A stretch of 41,512 nt of DNA from Rhizodiscina lignyota (Eukaryota > Ascomycota > Dothideomycetes > Aulographales > Rhizodiscinaceae), in contig ML978148.1 in the NCBI GenBank assembly GCA_010015805.1, forward strand, positions 1-41,512. The letters run 5' to 3'. Shown one piece after another: positions 20,923-33,200 of this stretch (position 1 is the stretch's first letter; each line of letters begins with the position of its first letter). The notes beneath the pieces are model-generated. The model saw only the letters and a list, made by a program, of their open reading frames with translations. It searched no databases and was not told the origin of the DNA. Position numbers and translations under genes: made by a program.

Positions 20923-22971
20923 TTATCCTCCACCACCAATGACAAACGACCAAGCTGCAATAAGGCCCAGGAACACGCTTGTCGAGAGTTTCGTGAAAAA
21001 GCCAGTGACAACTGTGCTCGCTCTTCTCCCGTAGCCGCGTTGAGGCTCATCCTCATCAGAGTCAGGCGTGCCGTCTTCACCGCTCTCGCCGGTGTCATCC
21101 GGAACAGCGTCGTCGAGGTGGACTAATCGCGTTTCTCAGTATCTGACACCAACGGCTCATCTAGAATATCAAATGTGTTGGAAAATTGAACCGCACAACC
21201 CAAACGCCGGGGAGGGTGGGAGGAGAACATACCGTGTGGTCTGACGAACCACGAACACACGAACGCGACGCCGAATGTAGCTGCTAGACAGACGAATACT
21301 GTTTGATCAAACTTTCCTACTGTGGCGGAGTAGATGCCATTGAAGATGGTTGGTGCGACGACACGAGCGAGTGCGTGCAGAAGACCGCTTGCACCGAGGA
21401 GTTGGCCGACTCGATCGTGCGGTACGTGCTTCGTGAGAGCCGCTTGCATTGTTGGTGATCCGATGCCACCAGCTGAAGCAATAGCACCTGAAATGATGAA
21501 AAGTGTGCCGTCGCGCGCAATAGAGTATCCAACGAAGCCCATCATGTCGAAGACTATTGCCAGGCGGATAACGCTGAGGTCAAACAAATCAGAGCCGGTG
21601 TTTCGTTGTCGTGGTCGTGTAGCAGCTGGACCACGAACTATGCGAGTGAGCAGAGGCATGAGGATAAGTAGGCAGGCTACGCGGCAGCTGTTGACGATTG
21701 AAACGAAGCGAGAGGACTCAAAATTGCCCCAGCCGAACTTGTAGTTGGTGTAGATGACGATGATGCTCATTGCACCCATGGCTACGCCGAACATGATGGT
21801 GTCCACCGCCGCCAGTAGGACCAGATTCCGCCTCAGCGCCACGTTCGTGCCGGGACCAGTCGGATACAGAATCTTGAGCGGGGCGAGTAAGTTGAAGCTG
21901 CGGAGTTGATTGATCCAATCGGCAGCCGGACCCAACTCCTCCATTTCGAGTCGGTGCTTTTCCTGAGCTGCAAGTTGGCGACGCACAGAAAGTGATTCGG
22001 GTATCACAAATATGAGGACTATAATGAAGAAAATGTGAACGCCAAGAGCGACATAGAAAACGGTGACGACGGTGCCAGTGAGCTCAATGAGATATGCCGC
22101 AAGAATTGGTCCGAGAGCAATACCCGTGAACAAGCAGCCGTGGAAGAACCCAAACACAACATTGCGTTTGTGTGGGGGTGTGCAATCGGCCGCATAAGAG
22201 TTTGATATGGCCATGCTCGCAATGAATGAGCCGCAAAGACCCTCGGCCAGAAATCCAAGCAGCAAGTATGGGCTAGGAAAGGTGTCTGGTCTGGTCGCTG
22301 CAGCGATGGTGATGAGTTCGGTGACAAACATGCCAGCGCTGCAGTAGATGAGTATCCGCTTGCGTCCATATCTGTCGCTGAGCGCGCCAAGTTTGGGTGA
22401 CACGATAGCGGACAGGATTCCGGATATCAATTGTCCCGCCAAAGTAAACTGCGCGACTCGTGCTGAGACTTCAGGTATCCTGCATTGTGGATTGTCGTCG
22501 CCATATATTACGGGCAGAAAGGTGAACGAAGGGTCGTTGATCGCTTTGTCGGACATGTACTCGCGGCAGATGAGGGTGACGTAGAGATTAAGCTTTGGGA
22601 CGATAATGCCGCCAAATGCAAGCGCATAGACGAGGAAACATGGTAGTAGCCAGTATATCTTAATTCAAGTCAGCGACAGTCTAGATCATAAGGTACGGTG
22701 GACAAACTGAGGGCCTCTTATGCCAGGGAACATCAACGAAGTCCCTGTCGCCCGGCCAATCGTCATCTGAACCACCAAAATTGCTGCCGACTGGAGATGA
22801 ATATCCCTCGCCCAGCAAGGGACTCTCCTCTCCTTCTCGATCACGTCTACGAGAGTCTATGTCTCCCGTTGCTACTGTGATCGCCTTCTTTCCAAGCTCT
22901 TGCTGTCCCTTGGAGTTGTGCTCTGCGTTCTCAATCTCCGCCTCTGCTTCGAATATTTCTTCGTTCTGCAT
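20923..22971 (-). CDS. MFS transporter, TetA/YCR023C-like drug:H+ antiporter type
   Basis: Three exons: 22971-22708, 22658-21233, 21122-20923; 1,890 nt, 629 residues. Introns: GTTTGT...AAG (49 nt) and GTATGT...TAG (110 nt). The N-terminal 88 residues are cytosolic and acidic, with SPLLGEG and HKRPS just before the first membrane helix, which starts at the exon join (IYWLLPCFLVYALAFGGIIV). MFS motif A is GALSDRYGRKR (about 179-189). ILGPILAAYLIE, EGLCGSFIASMAISNSYAAD and GIGSPTMQAALTKHVPHDRVG mark later helices. After VRPH the long last exon gives HLDDAVPDD, an acidic linker (GTPDSDEDEPQRG), and a final hydrophobic segment (STSVFLGLIAAWSFVIGGG). Retaining the last intron, or using a nearer acceptor, would end the protein at a TAG at 21125-21123. 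The substrate is unknown; such transporters often export drugs or act on vacuolar membranes. Confidence 0.88.
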
Positions 22972-25012
22972 TGTTATCGATTCGGAGGGCTGATGCGACT
23001 CGGTCTGAATATTTATTTTATCCTATCATCCCACGGGGGCCACGGAGGTGCTGTATAGAGACAGGACGATAAGGTACAACTTCAAGGTACCATTGTCGCG
23101 TGCGCTGCTCCGCCCTTGCTCAGCGCGCCCGTGCAGTTTCGTCAGAAGATGTGAGGAAGTTTTTCAAAAAATTAAGGACGTTCGACGAAGGTGAGGTGGT
23201 GGTGTCGTCAATCTGCGCAAATCGTATCTATGACGGGGATGCTTCGGCCTGCTAGAAAAAGCGATGCTTGATAATCGCCTGCGATATGCGGAATCTAAAA
23301 GGATAGCTCGAGAAGATATGCACAGAGGAAGAAAGCCAGCAAATCCAGTAAGCCGGGGTCAGAGGCAGCCCAAGTAGGACTTGTGAGAGCCTAGAGTAGG
23401 GTAGGGTCAGATTGATATCAGGCAACGGAGGTAAACGTGTCGTTGTGTGTGACGGTAAGCTGTGAAACTTGTGTGGATAACGCATCTACGATCATCGCCA
23501 GCAGTTTCAAGGCAAGCTTATGGGGCCTCCACGCGTTCCAGCTCGGCCAGTAAGAGCAGCGTGGCTCCTTGCGGACCCGGATACCCATGCTTCCGAGGCG
23601 CGCGTGGGATGGCGGAGGTGTGGCAGTTCTCTCGCACCCGCTCGACTTTTGCCCACCTTTCTTTTGAAGCGGTTTGGGCGACTGATGACGTTGCTACATT
23701 AAAATAACATTTAATTCCCCCGAACTCCGACCAACGGACCAATTTTGCGACCCAGAATCACAACTGGGCAATACCTCCAGAGGGAGCCGTTGCTCGGGGA
23801 GTCACGCATTGTGATCAACGAGAATGAGATACAAAGCTCGAACGGCTGCGGACTGCATCAGAAATGTATCTCCAATTTTCACTACATAACTCAACACTGA
23901 TACGTCTGGAGCCAAATTCATGCTCAGCGGAATTTATGAGGTAGCCGACGGACGCCGCGACTATGCTCTGAGTTGATTATATCCTTGCAACTGCCGTGTC
24001 TTCACATGGACTCCGAGAGAGGAAGACAATCATGCAGCTCGTTTGCCTTTCTCGACCTCTCTGCAATGTGAGAGAACAGACTTTTGCGGGTACTCTACTG
24101 CGCGCCAGGAATGGTCCCACTCGAAGATGGACCGCACTCAGGCACCTTCGGCTCAGGCGGAAGACTCTTCCCATGCTTGACCAGGACACTGCGACTGCAA
24201 TTATTTGCATCTCTCCCAGCCATTACTGGTACGTCTTCATGGAGCATCTGTACTGACCGTCGTACACGATGACATGACCTGGCTCATCGGTTACTCTCGA
24301 ATGGCATCCCCTGTTTATTCGCTTTGATTGATATTCGCACCCAGAGCGCAATCAGCAAACCTCGAAATAGTCAGAACAGTGATTGCAGGGGACTGGTAGA
24401 AGCGGAATTATGAGACGGACAAGTGTGAGATGCAGAAAGACGTTGAACCTGAGAATGGTATATTCACCCGAAAAGATTTGCTACCACGGTATTCCAGCTT
24501 TCTGACATTACGACAACTTCTCTGGCATTGGAGTGTGCCCCTCTGACAGATGAGCTTCGGATTGAGTCGTTCATCTCGCGGAATGAACCACTTTCCATAG
24601 TGTAGGCGACAAGCGCCAGGCTCCCATATTTTGCTCGCACCAGTCGAGGGTACATTCAATCTACCGAAATCTAAAAGTGAGTGCGTTATTTCACTTTCTA
24701 CTGGGCGAACAGAAGTAAAAGTGCAGAAAGACTTTGAAAGAAAGCTGGTGGAGTGTGACGTTCGCAGCCAAGCTGACAGGGATAGGTAGCTTTGTCTCGG
24801 ATCTTTGCCGGTAGCGGAAATCCCAAACGTGCCAAACTTGAAATTTTGAACGCACACCGTCCATTATTTCGACGACTTCTGTGTCTATTTTCCACTTGAC
24901 AGCTATTTCCTTTGATTTTCAAAGTGGCTGGGCAGCTTGTTATGGTCCATTGAGTTCATTGGCCACATTCTCAGACATAGTCTCTGCGTTCCCAGTGGTA
25001 TTCAATACAGAC
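22972..25012. other. Long divergent intergenic region, no gene seen
   Basis: 2 kb between the MFS start (-) and the RRM gene start (+). Frames at 23462-23707 (+) and 24408-24857 (-) either lack ATG or show no domain, and composition is ordinary. Probably holds two promoters and long 5' UTRs; a CDS-free 5' exon of the RRM gene is possible. Confidence 0.5.
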
Positions 25013-26114
25013 ATGGACGACCAAGGAGGCGTGCCACTTCCACGCTCCCGGGCGTCCATGAACTGGCGAAGGAGAGACGAAACACCACGAGCCGAACATG
25101 TATCGCAACCTGACGGCGATTTCCAAAACGGACGAGGCCAGAATGGCAGCCGCAAATCCCAACGCACTGACGACTCGCCTGACTCTGTCGGCTCTGGTAC
25201 TCGTCTCTACGTTGGAAACCTCCTATACAAAGTCCAGCGTGAAGATGTTGAATCATTTTTCACCTCAAATGGCTTCAACATCTGTGGCATGTCGATGAGC
25301 ATCGATCCTTTTACCGGGCGTAACCCAAGCTATGCCTTTGTCGACTTTGAGACGCAGGATGAGGCGAACAATGCCAAGGAGGCTTTGAACGGAGCGGAAC
25401 TTTTGGGCAGACCAGTGAAGATAAACGATGGGGTGAAGAAATCTGAGGGAGGAGATAGGTTTCAGAGTCGGGTGAAGAATTGGGGTCGAGGAGGAGGTTG
25501 GGGCAAGAATCAAGAACATGCCGAAGGCAAGTTGTACTGCCTTGAACTTGTTACCTTGTTCCCCGTCGCGCTTGGTCCATGTTGCATACGATACTGATTC
25601 GTCCTACGCACAGTGAATGATTATAAACCCACCTTTGACCGTTGGACTCGAGACGATGCTCCTTCGCATTATGTCAAACCCCTTGAGCAGGGCTGTCGCG
25701 CGTTCATTGGAAATCTTCCACGCATTGAACCCCAAGCCGCTGTGGATGCCGAAATGCAGCAAGTTTTCTCCGGCTTTGAGTTGGCTGCGGTGTCTAAGAT
25801 AATCAACCCTCTACGAGACCAGCCCGAGAGAGCCAGCGAAAAAGGGAATCACTACTTTTGCTTTGTGGATTTCCAGACTCCTGAGGAAGCTGAACGAGCG
25901 ATTGCGGAATGTGATCAGAAAACAGGCAGTTGGGGCGGGGCGGTTAGAGTTGCTAAGGCAAAAGATAATCGAGATCGCAAGGTTATCCGGGAGCAATTTG
26001 GTGGTGATAGGAGATCTTCGGCTCCAAAGTCGCAGTAAGTTATCGTCCACTCTTCTGATAACCTGGTTTCTAACAAGTTTCAGAACTTATAGTGATCCGA
26101 CCTTGGCAAAGTAA
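25013..26114 (+). CDS. RNA-binding protein with two RRM domains
   Basis: Three exons: 25013-25526, 25614-26034, 26084-26114; 966 nt, 321 residues. The first intron begins GCAAGT and ends CAG, a GC-AG intron (87 nt); no GT donor nearby keeps the frame. The second is GTAAGT...CAG (49 nt), giving the end QTYSDPTLAK. Residues 1-60 are charged and disordered (RRRDETPR, NGRGQNGSRKSQR). RRM1 is about 63-143, with RNP2 LYVGNL and RNP1 PSYAFVDF. A Gly/Arg/Trp-rich spacer follows (NWGRGGGWGKN). RRM2 is about 195-285, with AFIGNL and HYFCFVDF. Two RRMs flanking an RG-type linker suggest a nuclear or nucleolar RNA-processing protein (nucleolin/Nsr1-like arrangement), but the orthologue was not identified. 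Confidence 0.88.
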
Positions 26115-26316
26115 TCGGATGTCTTTCAAGAACCGTTGCGCATTCAAGATACAGCTCTATGTCAAACTCTTCGACTCTTACTTTCTTCAACACTCTTCCA
26201 CATAATCTCCGTCTGAGATTCGCCTTTAGCGCCGCCTTGGCCGTGATCCTCTTCAGAGGTCACAATGCTTTAAGAATTTAGAAGGCCATTACCGATCCGC
26301 GCAGCAGACTGAATGC

Positions 26317-28424
26317 TTAGTCTTTCTTGTCTGCAGTATCGACCTGTGTCTCGACATGGACAGCGTCAGTCTTTTCGATATCAGCCAACTTTCCGATTTC
26401 ATGAGCTCCACGAATGAGGTTGGAATGCTCCAGACTAAGCTCTCGGAATCGTTTTTCCTCGTCCCAGACGAATGGCGACTTGCTTGCAAACAACAGGTCG
26501 ATCTATCACCGCAGGGATTAGCTTCAGCTTCAAACCAGACGTTAATCGGACTCACCTCTTCCAATGTGCGGCAAGCCGTCTCTGGGTAGAAGAAATACAC
26601 ACAGGCCATTGCAAAGAGATTGAAGACGGCGTGTATGTAGAATCCATTTGGACCAAGTTTGCCAAACATGCTTGGTGCCGCAAGAGACACGGATCCACAT
26701 CCGAGGCTCCATCCTTTAGTCAAGTCAGATTCTCAGTGCATTGCGAAAAGCCGGGGCGGAATTAGACGTACCGACAATGCCAAATGCATTTCCTTTTGCT
26801 CTGATCGCCAATGGGAATATCTCAGTCGGATCTTGAGGGAGTCAGCAAACTATCATACGATGTGAGGTTGTGGAATACGTACAAACCCATGGCACGACCA
26901 ACCAGGTCGTCGCGAAGACGAAGTCGTACACAAACACGAACGATCCGGCAGCTGCACCGATTGATGAACTATGCTTGTCCGCGGCGACCTTTGAAAGTGC
27001 TCCAAGAATGAAGAATGAAATGCTTTGTCCGACACTGCCGACCAACAGCAAAGGACGTCTGCCAAATCTGTCGACTGTAAAGATTGTGATGATGGTGGAG
27101 AATGTGGTGACAAGGTTCTGAAAGCCCGTCAAGAGGTCCGCCTGGCAGCCAATTGAGTCAGTTTTGAAGCTGCCCAGACGAGGAGGCTTACTTTGTGCGG
27201 GCTGAATCCAGCAAGTCTAAACAGAGTCGGAGCGTACACCACAACGCTTGTCACTCCAGTCCTGTGCAGATATCAGATTATGCGTTCGAGGGGGGTCCAG
27301 CATACCATGCCTGCATGATTTGCAACCAGCAAGCCAGAAACGTGCGTCGCCCGAGATGGAGGTCACCACTCTTTGAGCCGGTAACCATATGGAAGTACGT
27401 CCGGGCTGGATATTCCGCTTCCAGTTCTGTGGACCGTTAGCATGCCCGAACCAAGTCCTTCGAGGCCATTCAGCTTACCGACTGCAGCAATGATCTCCTC
27501 ATACTCTGCAATGACGTCTGGATGATTGATGTCACCACGGGATCTGAAGACCGCCAGTGTCTTTCGTCCTCGTTCACGATGTCCATTTCCGATGTCCCAT
27601 CTGCTATCGTCAGCGCAGTTCACAGTCGAGAACGGATGTTATCCAAACCTCGGGCTTTCCGGCATAAACGGGATTGTGACCATCAGCAACAGAAGGAAGA
27701 CCATCTGGAAGCCGAGTGGAAATCGCCATCGAACTTGTGTATGGCCGTCGTTGATCATGGCCAGCAAATATTCGAGCCAGTAACTGACCGAGATTCCGAC
27801 GAAGTTGATGGTCATCTCGAACGCCATCACACCACCCCGAACATCATGCGCCACCAACTCGGAACCCCAGACAGGAATAACAGCAGTGATGCTACCGGTA
27901 CCGATGCCGCCAAGAACGCGAGCGCAGAGCATCCAGTTTGCGTTCTGGGCAGCAGCTTGCAACGAGAATCCGAAAAGACCCCAAAGGCCGCCGAAAAGGA
28001 TTGCCTTCTTTCGTCCAATCTTGTCGGAGACGGCGCCGCCCATCAGGCAGCCGAACAATGTTCCCAGATAGTAAATGGAAACCAGTCCGCCTTGTTTGAG
28101 AGGCTTGGTGATTTCTCCTGTTGCGCCATTGCCGATTTTCATCAGATCCTGCAAGATGATGAGCTTCTTCCTCTGTGGTGTCTTTGTACTGCGCATACAA
28201 TGTAAGAAGGGCTGATGTTGACCCCGGACATGACTTGGTTTCTCAGAGTCAGTTATTCTTTCTTGCACATAAGACTTCTCACTACATACCGCCTTGGTCG
28301 TAGCCTTCAAACACAATTCCAAGGCCGGCCACCAGGCACACGCTTCAATTGGTCAGACTATTGCATTTCAATCTGCATTGCGAAATACTCACGCGTATAC
28401 CATCGATCGTCCATAGAGAGGCAT
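26317..28424 (-). CDS. Sugar porter family MFS transporter (Sugar_tr)
   Basis: Eleven exons: 28424-28393, 28342-28290, 28233-28199, 28148-27649, 27600-27479, 27426-27306, 27261-27192, 27141-26883, 26831-26772, 26713-26556, 26502-26317. They sum to 1,596 nt, 531 residues, with every phase consistent; introns are 44-58 nt. All the family signatures are present: EGYDQGVMSGV (22-32), GGAVSDKIGRKK (77-88), PESPR (203-207), LGRRTFLACWLQIMQAWTG, DRFGRRP (335-341), VPWVYPTEIFPLAIRAKG and PETACRTLEE (461-470). The tail is cytosolic. The clade resembles fungal hexose/glycerol (Stl1-like) and quinate permeases; the sugar cannot be told. It lies next to a SnoaL-like gene on the same strand, at the edge of the RIP-mutated block. 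Confidence 0.93.
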
Positions 28425-29106
28425 CTTGACTGTCAATGTTTCCCAATGCGCAAAAGAAGCGAGAAATGGACTGGGGCATTTGCATCATAAGTATCGAATA
28501 CAGTTCAATTACCCTCCAATCGCGGAGAGTAATGAACCGCTACAAATGGGCATCATGGCGGATAAATGGGCAAAATGGAAAGATTGCCGAAATCCACAAG
28601 GAGAAGCAATATCCTATGAAGCTCACCGCGATGTGTTACCTTGTTTGATGCGCTGTTTCTCCTCATGAGGGCGTGATCAGGTTGGATAGCGAGACTTGTT
28701 GACTTCGGATCGTTGTCCGCTCGGAGCCCCTGTCCTGCAGATTTGCGGCTCCCGACAATCTCTCAACCCACGTCTGTTCGTTCTTGTCCTTGGATCCTCC
28801 GCATTCTTTTCATGAATCATGTTTCGAGTTGTCGATGTGCAACTCCACAATAAATCGGGGAGATACTGCGAAGGGAAACGATCTTCGCAATCGGAGCAAT
28901 CCCCGTGTTATCCCCATCCGTGCGTCAGTCTTCAGGTCTCATGTTCATGCGATGTGAGAATCAGGCAAAATTCTTCAACGTCAAGACGTTCTACTAGTTG
29001 ATTTACGATTTAACGCGAGCTGATTTTCGACTGTGGCGTGGTTGGATTGGAGAAAATGGCTCAGACTTGGCGAGCTTGACGATGGCTTGACGATGACTCG
29101 ACGGCC
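28425..29106. promoter_or_regulatory. Promoter region of the sugar porter and 3' region of the SnoaL-like gene
   Basis: About 680 bp with no supported gene. Short + strand frames at 28426-28668 show no domain. Confidence 0.4.
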
Positions 29107-29790
29107 TCATTCCTTCGCCTTCAACGCTTGCTCGGGGTTCGCCAGCATATCTCTGTTCCATCTGGGGTCCTTGCTCTCCTTCACAGGCGCCCATCCGAGT
29201 TGGATCTGTTGACGTGAGTAACGCATCCGAAACGTCTTTGGCCTTCTCACCTGCATAATCTTCTGGTCCCAATCTTTCGTGAAGCTCTTCACTTTCCCAT
29301 CTTCAATCTCAAAGATGGCCGCAGCCCACCATCTTGCCTGTTTCGGTGGATCTGACTTTTCGATTCCCTTGTACGGCTTTCCAGAGTGCGATCCTTCGGC
29401 GGTATACCGCAGCAATACGTGGCCGTCTTTTGCCCATGCCTGATCGAACCGCACAATGTGAAGGTCATTGACGGACGCCATGACAGTTGCGTGGGAGTCG
29501 GCGTAGTCCATGGGCGTCGTGCATCCTGGGAATGTTGACGGACTGTAGAACCAGCTGTCTGAGGTACAGAGATGACGAACAGATTCGGCGCCTTTATTCT
29601 CGGTCGGCGAATATGAAATGCGCATGTACTCTTTTGCCACATCAATGTTTTTCTGTGTCCAGTGAGCTTGGATCTACAAAACCAAACATGATGGAGGTGG
29701 GGAGGAGATCTGCCAACGTGAAATACATACCACCTCCTCGGGGGTCTGCTCTGCTGATATCGCCGTTGGCGGATACTCTTTTGATGCCAT
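29107..29790 (-). CDS. SnoaL-like (NTF2-fold) protein
   Basis: Three exons: 29790-29731, 29673-29251, 29205-29107; 582 nt, 193 residues. Introns: GTATGT...TAG (57 nt) and GTGAGA...CAG (45 nt). The second is a multiple of three without a stop, so retention would give 208 residues; splicing yields QKIMQIQLGWAPV, which fits relatives better. The start MASKEYPPTAISAEQTPEEV leads into IQAHWTQKNIDVAKEYM, the helix of the NTF2/SnoaL fold. DSWFYSPSTFPGC, then HIVRFDQAWAKDGHVLLRYTAEGSH and AAIFEIEDGKVKSFTKDWDQ, form the sheet. Such proteins include small cyclases and isomerases of polyketide and steroid-like substrates, but many have no known reaction. The next gene on the same strand is a sugar porter. 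Confidence 0.8.
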
Positions 29791-30290
29791 GGCTCTCTGC
29801 TCGGTTTCCAAGAGCATTTGAGTGGTTTAAATCATGTGAGATATTGAAGATGGCCTTTCTTGAGGATTTCATTGTTGTGTTGCGGCGGAAGGGACGTCAT
29901 CCCATCACCATGACATCAACACCTTTTGTATGTCAATCGTTGACAAAGCTTTCATGCGAAGGGCGAATTCTCATCAATTACACATGTGCTTCCAGCAGGC
30001 AGCTTTGCGATGAGGTTAATATGAAATTGTATCGAAACAGTTTCTTGCCGGCGCCGTTGATGTTTCACAAGGCGCGCCGCCCGACGCTGTATGCCGTGCA
30101 AGAGCGTGGCGATGACGCTTAGCACATATAATAATTTGCGCAGATACCTGATCCGGCATACCATCTTTACTAAGATTACTAGTAAAAGCCATGTCTAGGA
30201 GAAATTGCTGCGTAAAATTAAGGGTTACACCACAATTTTGTTCGGTATTTTGTCCGGCCTTAAATAGTCTTCTCTTCTCTTTATACATGC
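29791..30290. other. Intergenic DNA grading into the RIP-mutated block
   Basis: The first 250 bp look like an ordinary promoter region of the SnoaL-like gene. CpA and TpG become scarce past about 30,290. Frames on both strands show no domain. Confidence 0.45.
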
Positions 30291-33200
30291 CTGCCTGCTC
30301 TGAAACGTGCTAATTTAGCTTTAAAGAGCGGGAATAACACAAATGTAAGCTATAAGTGATCTGATCTCTTGAGAGCTGTAAGAAAGATAAGTAAGGCCCG
30401 CTGGTGCTTTGTGAGAATGCCTAATTTGTAATATACCCTACGAGCAACTTTGGGTGAGTACCGAGAGAGCTATAGAGTAGTGCCCGGATTAATAGACTAA
30501 GCTGTAGTAAGCGCGTTAGCGAGTACTAGCTGAGCCGTTCGTAGTATCTAGGAGAGCTGTGGGTGAGCTGTAGGTAAGCCCTCGAGTTAAGAGGTTAAAT
30601 GTAGATAGAGAAATAAGGATTCCTAATAGGCTCCTAATAAGCTCCTAAACGAGCTCTAAAGAGCCGGATCAGGCTCTTTAATGTAAACTCCTAGTGGCCC
30701 CCTGCCTTATCGTCACTAATTCTCGCATAATTTGCATTTCTACCGTCGGAATTCTTGTCGAATCCCTCTTATTAACAAGAGACCTTGTATACTTATACTA
30801 ATAAGTCTTAGATAAGCCGTAAAGTTTGAAGTAAAACCCTTCTATATTATACTTCTTTTATAGCTTTACTATACATTATCCCGTACACGTAGCACGGACT
30901 AACTAGCGTATATTACTCGTCTTATTATCTAACGACAAGAGGTAATTAATAACTAAGAATAATATATATTTAATCTCCTTTTATAGTCCTAGGGGGGCCT
31001 ATACCTATATAACCCTCTTTTATAATGAAAAAGGCTCTATTCTTACACGCGTTACCTATGGCATCCGTAAATATAATACAATAATTCCGCCCCTTTTACT
31101 TGTCGGTTATTACTAGCCATTAAAGTCGATATACCGATTATCGTAGGCTAAGGAAAGACTTAAGAATGCCCTCTTCTGATAAAGGATTAGGAATAGTCCT
31201 TTCCTAGTTTATATATACTTTAATATAGTCGTTAAAATAGGCTAGCCCACCTACTTCCGTCGGAGATATAGAAGGTATCTTACGTCTAGCTTTACTCTAC
31301 TTAGGCAGTAATAAACCTAAAATGTATAGAAATCTAGCGGCTAAGTTGTAAAAGTGTTTAGCCTCTCTAGAGTCCGGAAAATCGTCGATAGAGAGGGCAT
31401 AGTTAGAAGAGTCGCAGATTAAGGTTCTGAAATAAGCTTGTATTACTGTTATCCCCGTTAGATGAAGAGCTCGGCCTTAAGACAAAACGAGATCTACTTA
31501 GTTAGTCCTTCTTATAGAAATGCGAAGCACTAACTACTAAGTTTTCTCAACAACAAATGTCCTAAAATCTCGTTGGTTAAGGCAAGGCTGCGAAGGCTAC
31601 GAAGGCTGCGATACGGCAGCTGGGATACCCTCTCTAAATTAAGAAAGTCGAATCTCTTAAGGCCTAAATCTAAGGACTCTAGTTCTGTCTAATAATTAGA
31701 CTCTCCTATAAGAATCTACTCGCTTAAATACGTTTCAATTCGAGTACTTCCTATTTATTTCAGAATATTATCGCCTGTACACTAAGTCGAGCTCCGCTTA
31801 GCGTTCTAAGAGTATTACTATTAAGCAAGCAGGTGAACGCGCCGTACAATAGCTAGAGTATCTCGCTAGCGGAGACGAAGCCTTCCTATTATAATATCCG
31901 CTCTACTGTTTCTAGTAACGCAATTATAAAAGCTTAGATAATGTTTAGAGGCGCTTAGGACACGAAGCGAGAGCAGCCTATTTTAACGCACTCGTAGCCT
32001 GTCTATTAGCAAGGAATGTAGGCATTACGAGCCATCCGTTTAGAAATTAAGACTTGCTCGCAGAGTAGCAAGATCTTTAGCTGTCGTTTCTGTAAGCTCT
32101 TACTTCAAGTTGTAGAGCTCGTTCTAGAAGCTCCTGCATACAAATTTTCATAATCATTTCTTGAAAAAATCCGGGGCGAAGTAATCTCTAACAAAATGGG
32201 CCGCAAGGTCGATAACACTACTAAGCTAAGGCTATTCGGACAGATGCCTGTTAATGCTTATCTGCCTATAGTACATATCTACCTTACCGCCTAGGGCTTA
32301 ACGCTAACTAGCTACTAGTTGTCACTATTACGAGTTAGTCGCATAGTAAGGTTGCTAGCGTTATGCTTTATATCCTTTATAGACCCCGAAGTACTACGCT
32401 TATCTTAAGATCTAAGTAGAGCGAGTACGGATAACTTCTATATTAGCAGATCGCGGCGCGTAGTAAGTAGTATTGTCGTAAAGAGGAATATCGTCGTTAA
32501 AAGCTAGAGTCCGATAGGGGCAATTAGCTACTGAATGTCGACACGGAAATAGGGCGAAGTTATCCAGGCTATCCTAAGGGCTGTTTAGTTCCTACCCTAG
32601 TCAGGCTAACTTCGTAGCCTATAGTCGTACAATCGTTAGCTAATATTAGCCTCGTAAAGGACCTGTAGTCTACGTACGTATTAGTCATACTATTAGTAAA
32701 GCTACTTATTAAGTTGCTAAATCCCTCGAAAGCTAGACGGGAATTAGGAGGCTTTAATAAGTCTACCTATATGGCTAATCCAAATATAGCGGTAGAAGTA
32801 GACGCTATAACGTCGAAGTAGCTAGCATTAAGCTAGCGTAATATGCCGCTCCTAACTAATGCGGTACCTTGTAACACACTATTACTAAGGTAATACGTAG
32901 TAGAGTCGAAGCCCTCCTAATCTAATGTATAATTAGTACCTTCGTTGTCTAGCTAGAACTAGAAAAGTCCTTAGTAAGTAAATAAATTGTGCTTATCGCC
33001 AAACTATCCTGCCTAGGGTAGGCTTCGTTGCACATTTCGTACGCTAGTCGATGTCGTCCTATTTAAGATAGTTGTTTCTAGAGTAGCTAGGCATAGGCTA
33101 ATACTCGCCTTAAAAGCATGGACTTGTACTAGCCTATATTGTTCGATGTAACCCGAACCTTTAAGTGATTCGTTTACCTGTTGCTATAAGTAGATGACAA

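Noticed and set aside
24408-24857. 149-codon minus frame upstream of the RRM gene
   Set aside because: Starts with a non-ATG codon, composition unlike the real genes, no domain.
29487-30122. 211-codon + frame opposite the SnoaL-like gene
   Set aside because: Shadow of the coding strand in its first part and runs into non-coding DNA; no domain.
30723-30790. Possible tRNA-like sequence near TTCTTGTCGAATCCC
   Set aside because: No paired acceptor stem or A box could be formed around it.
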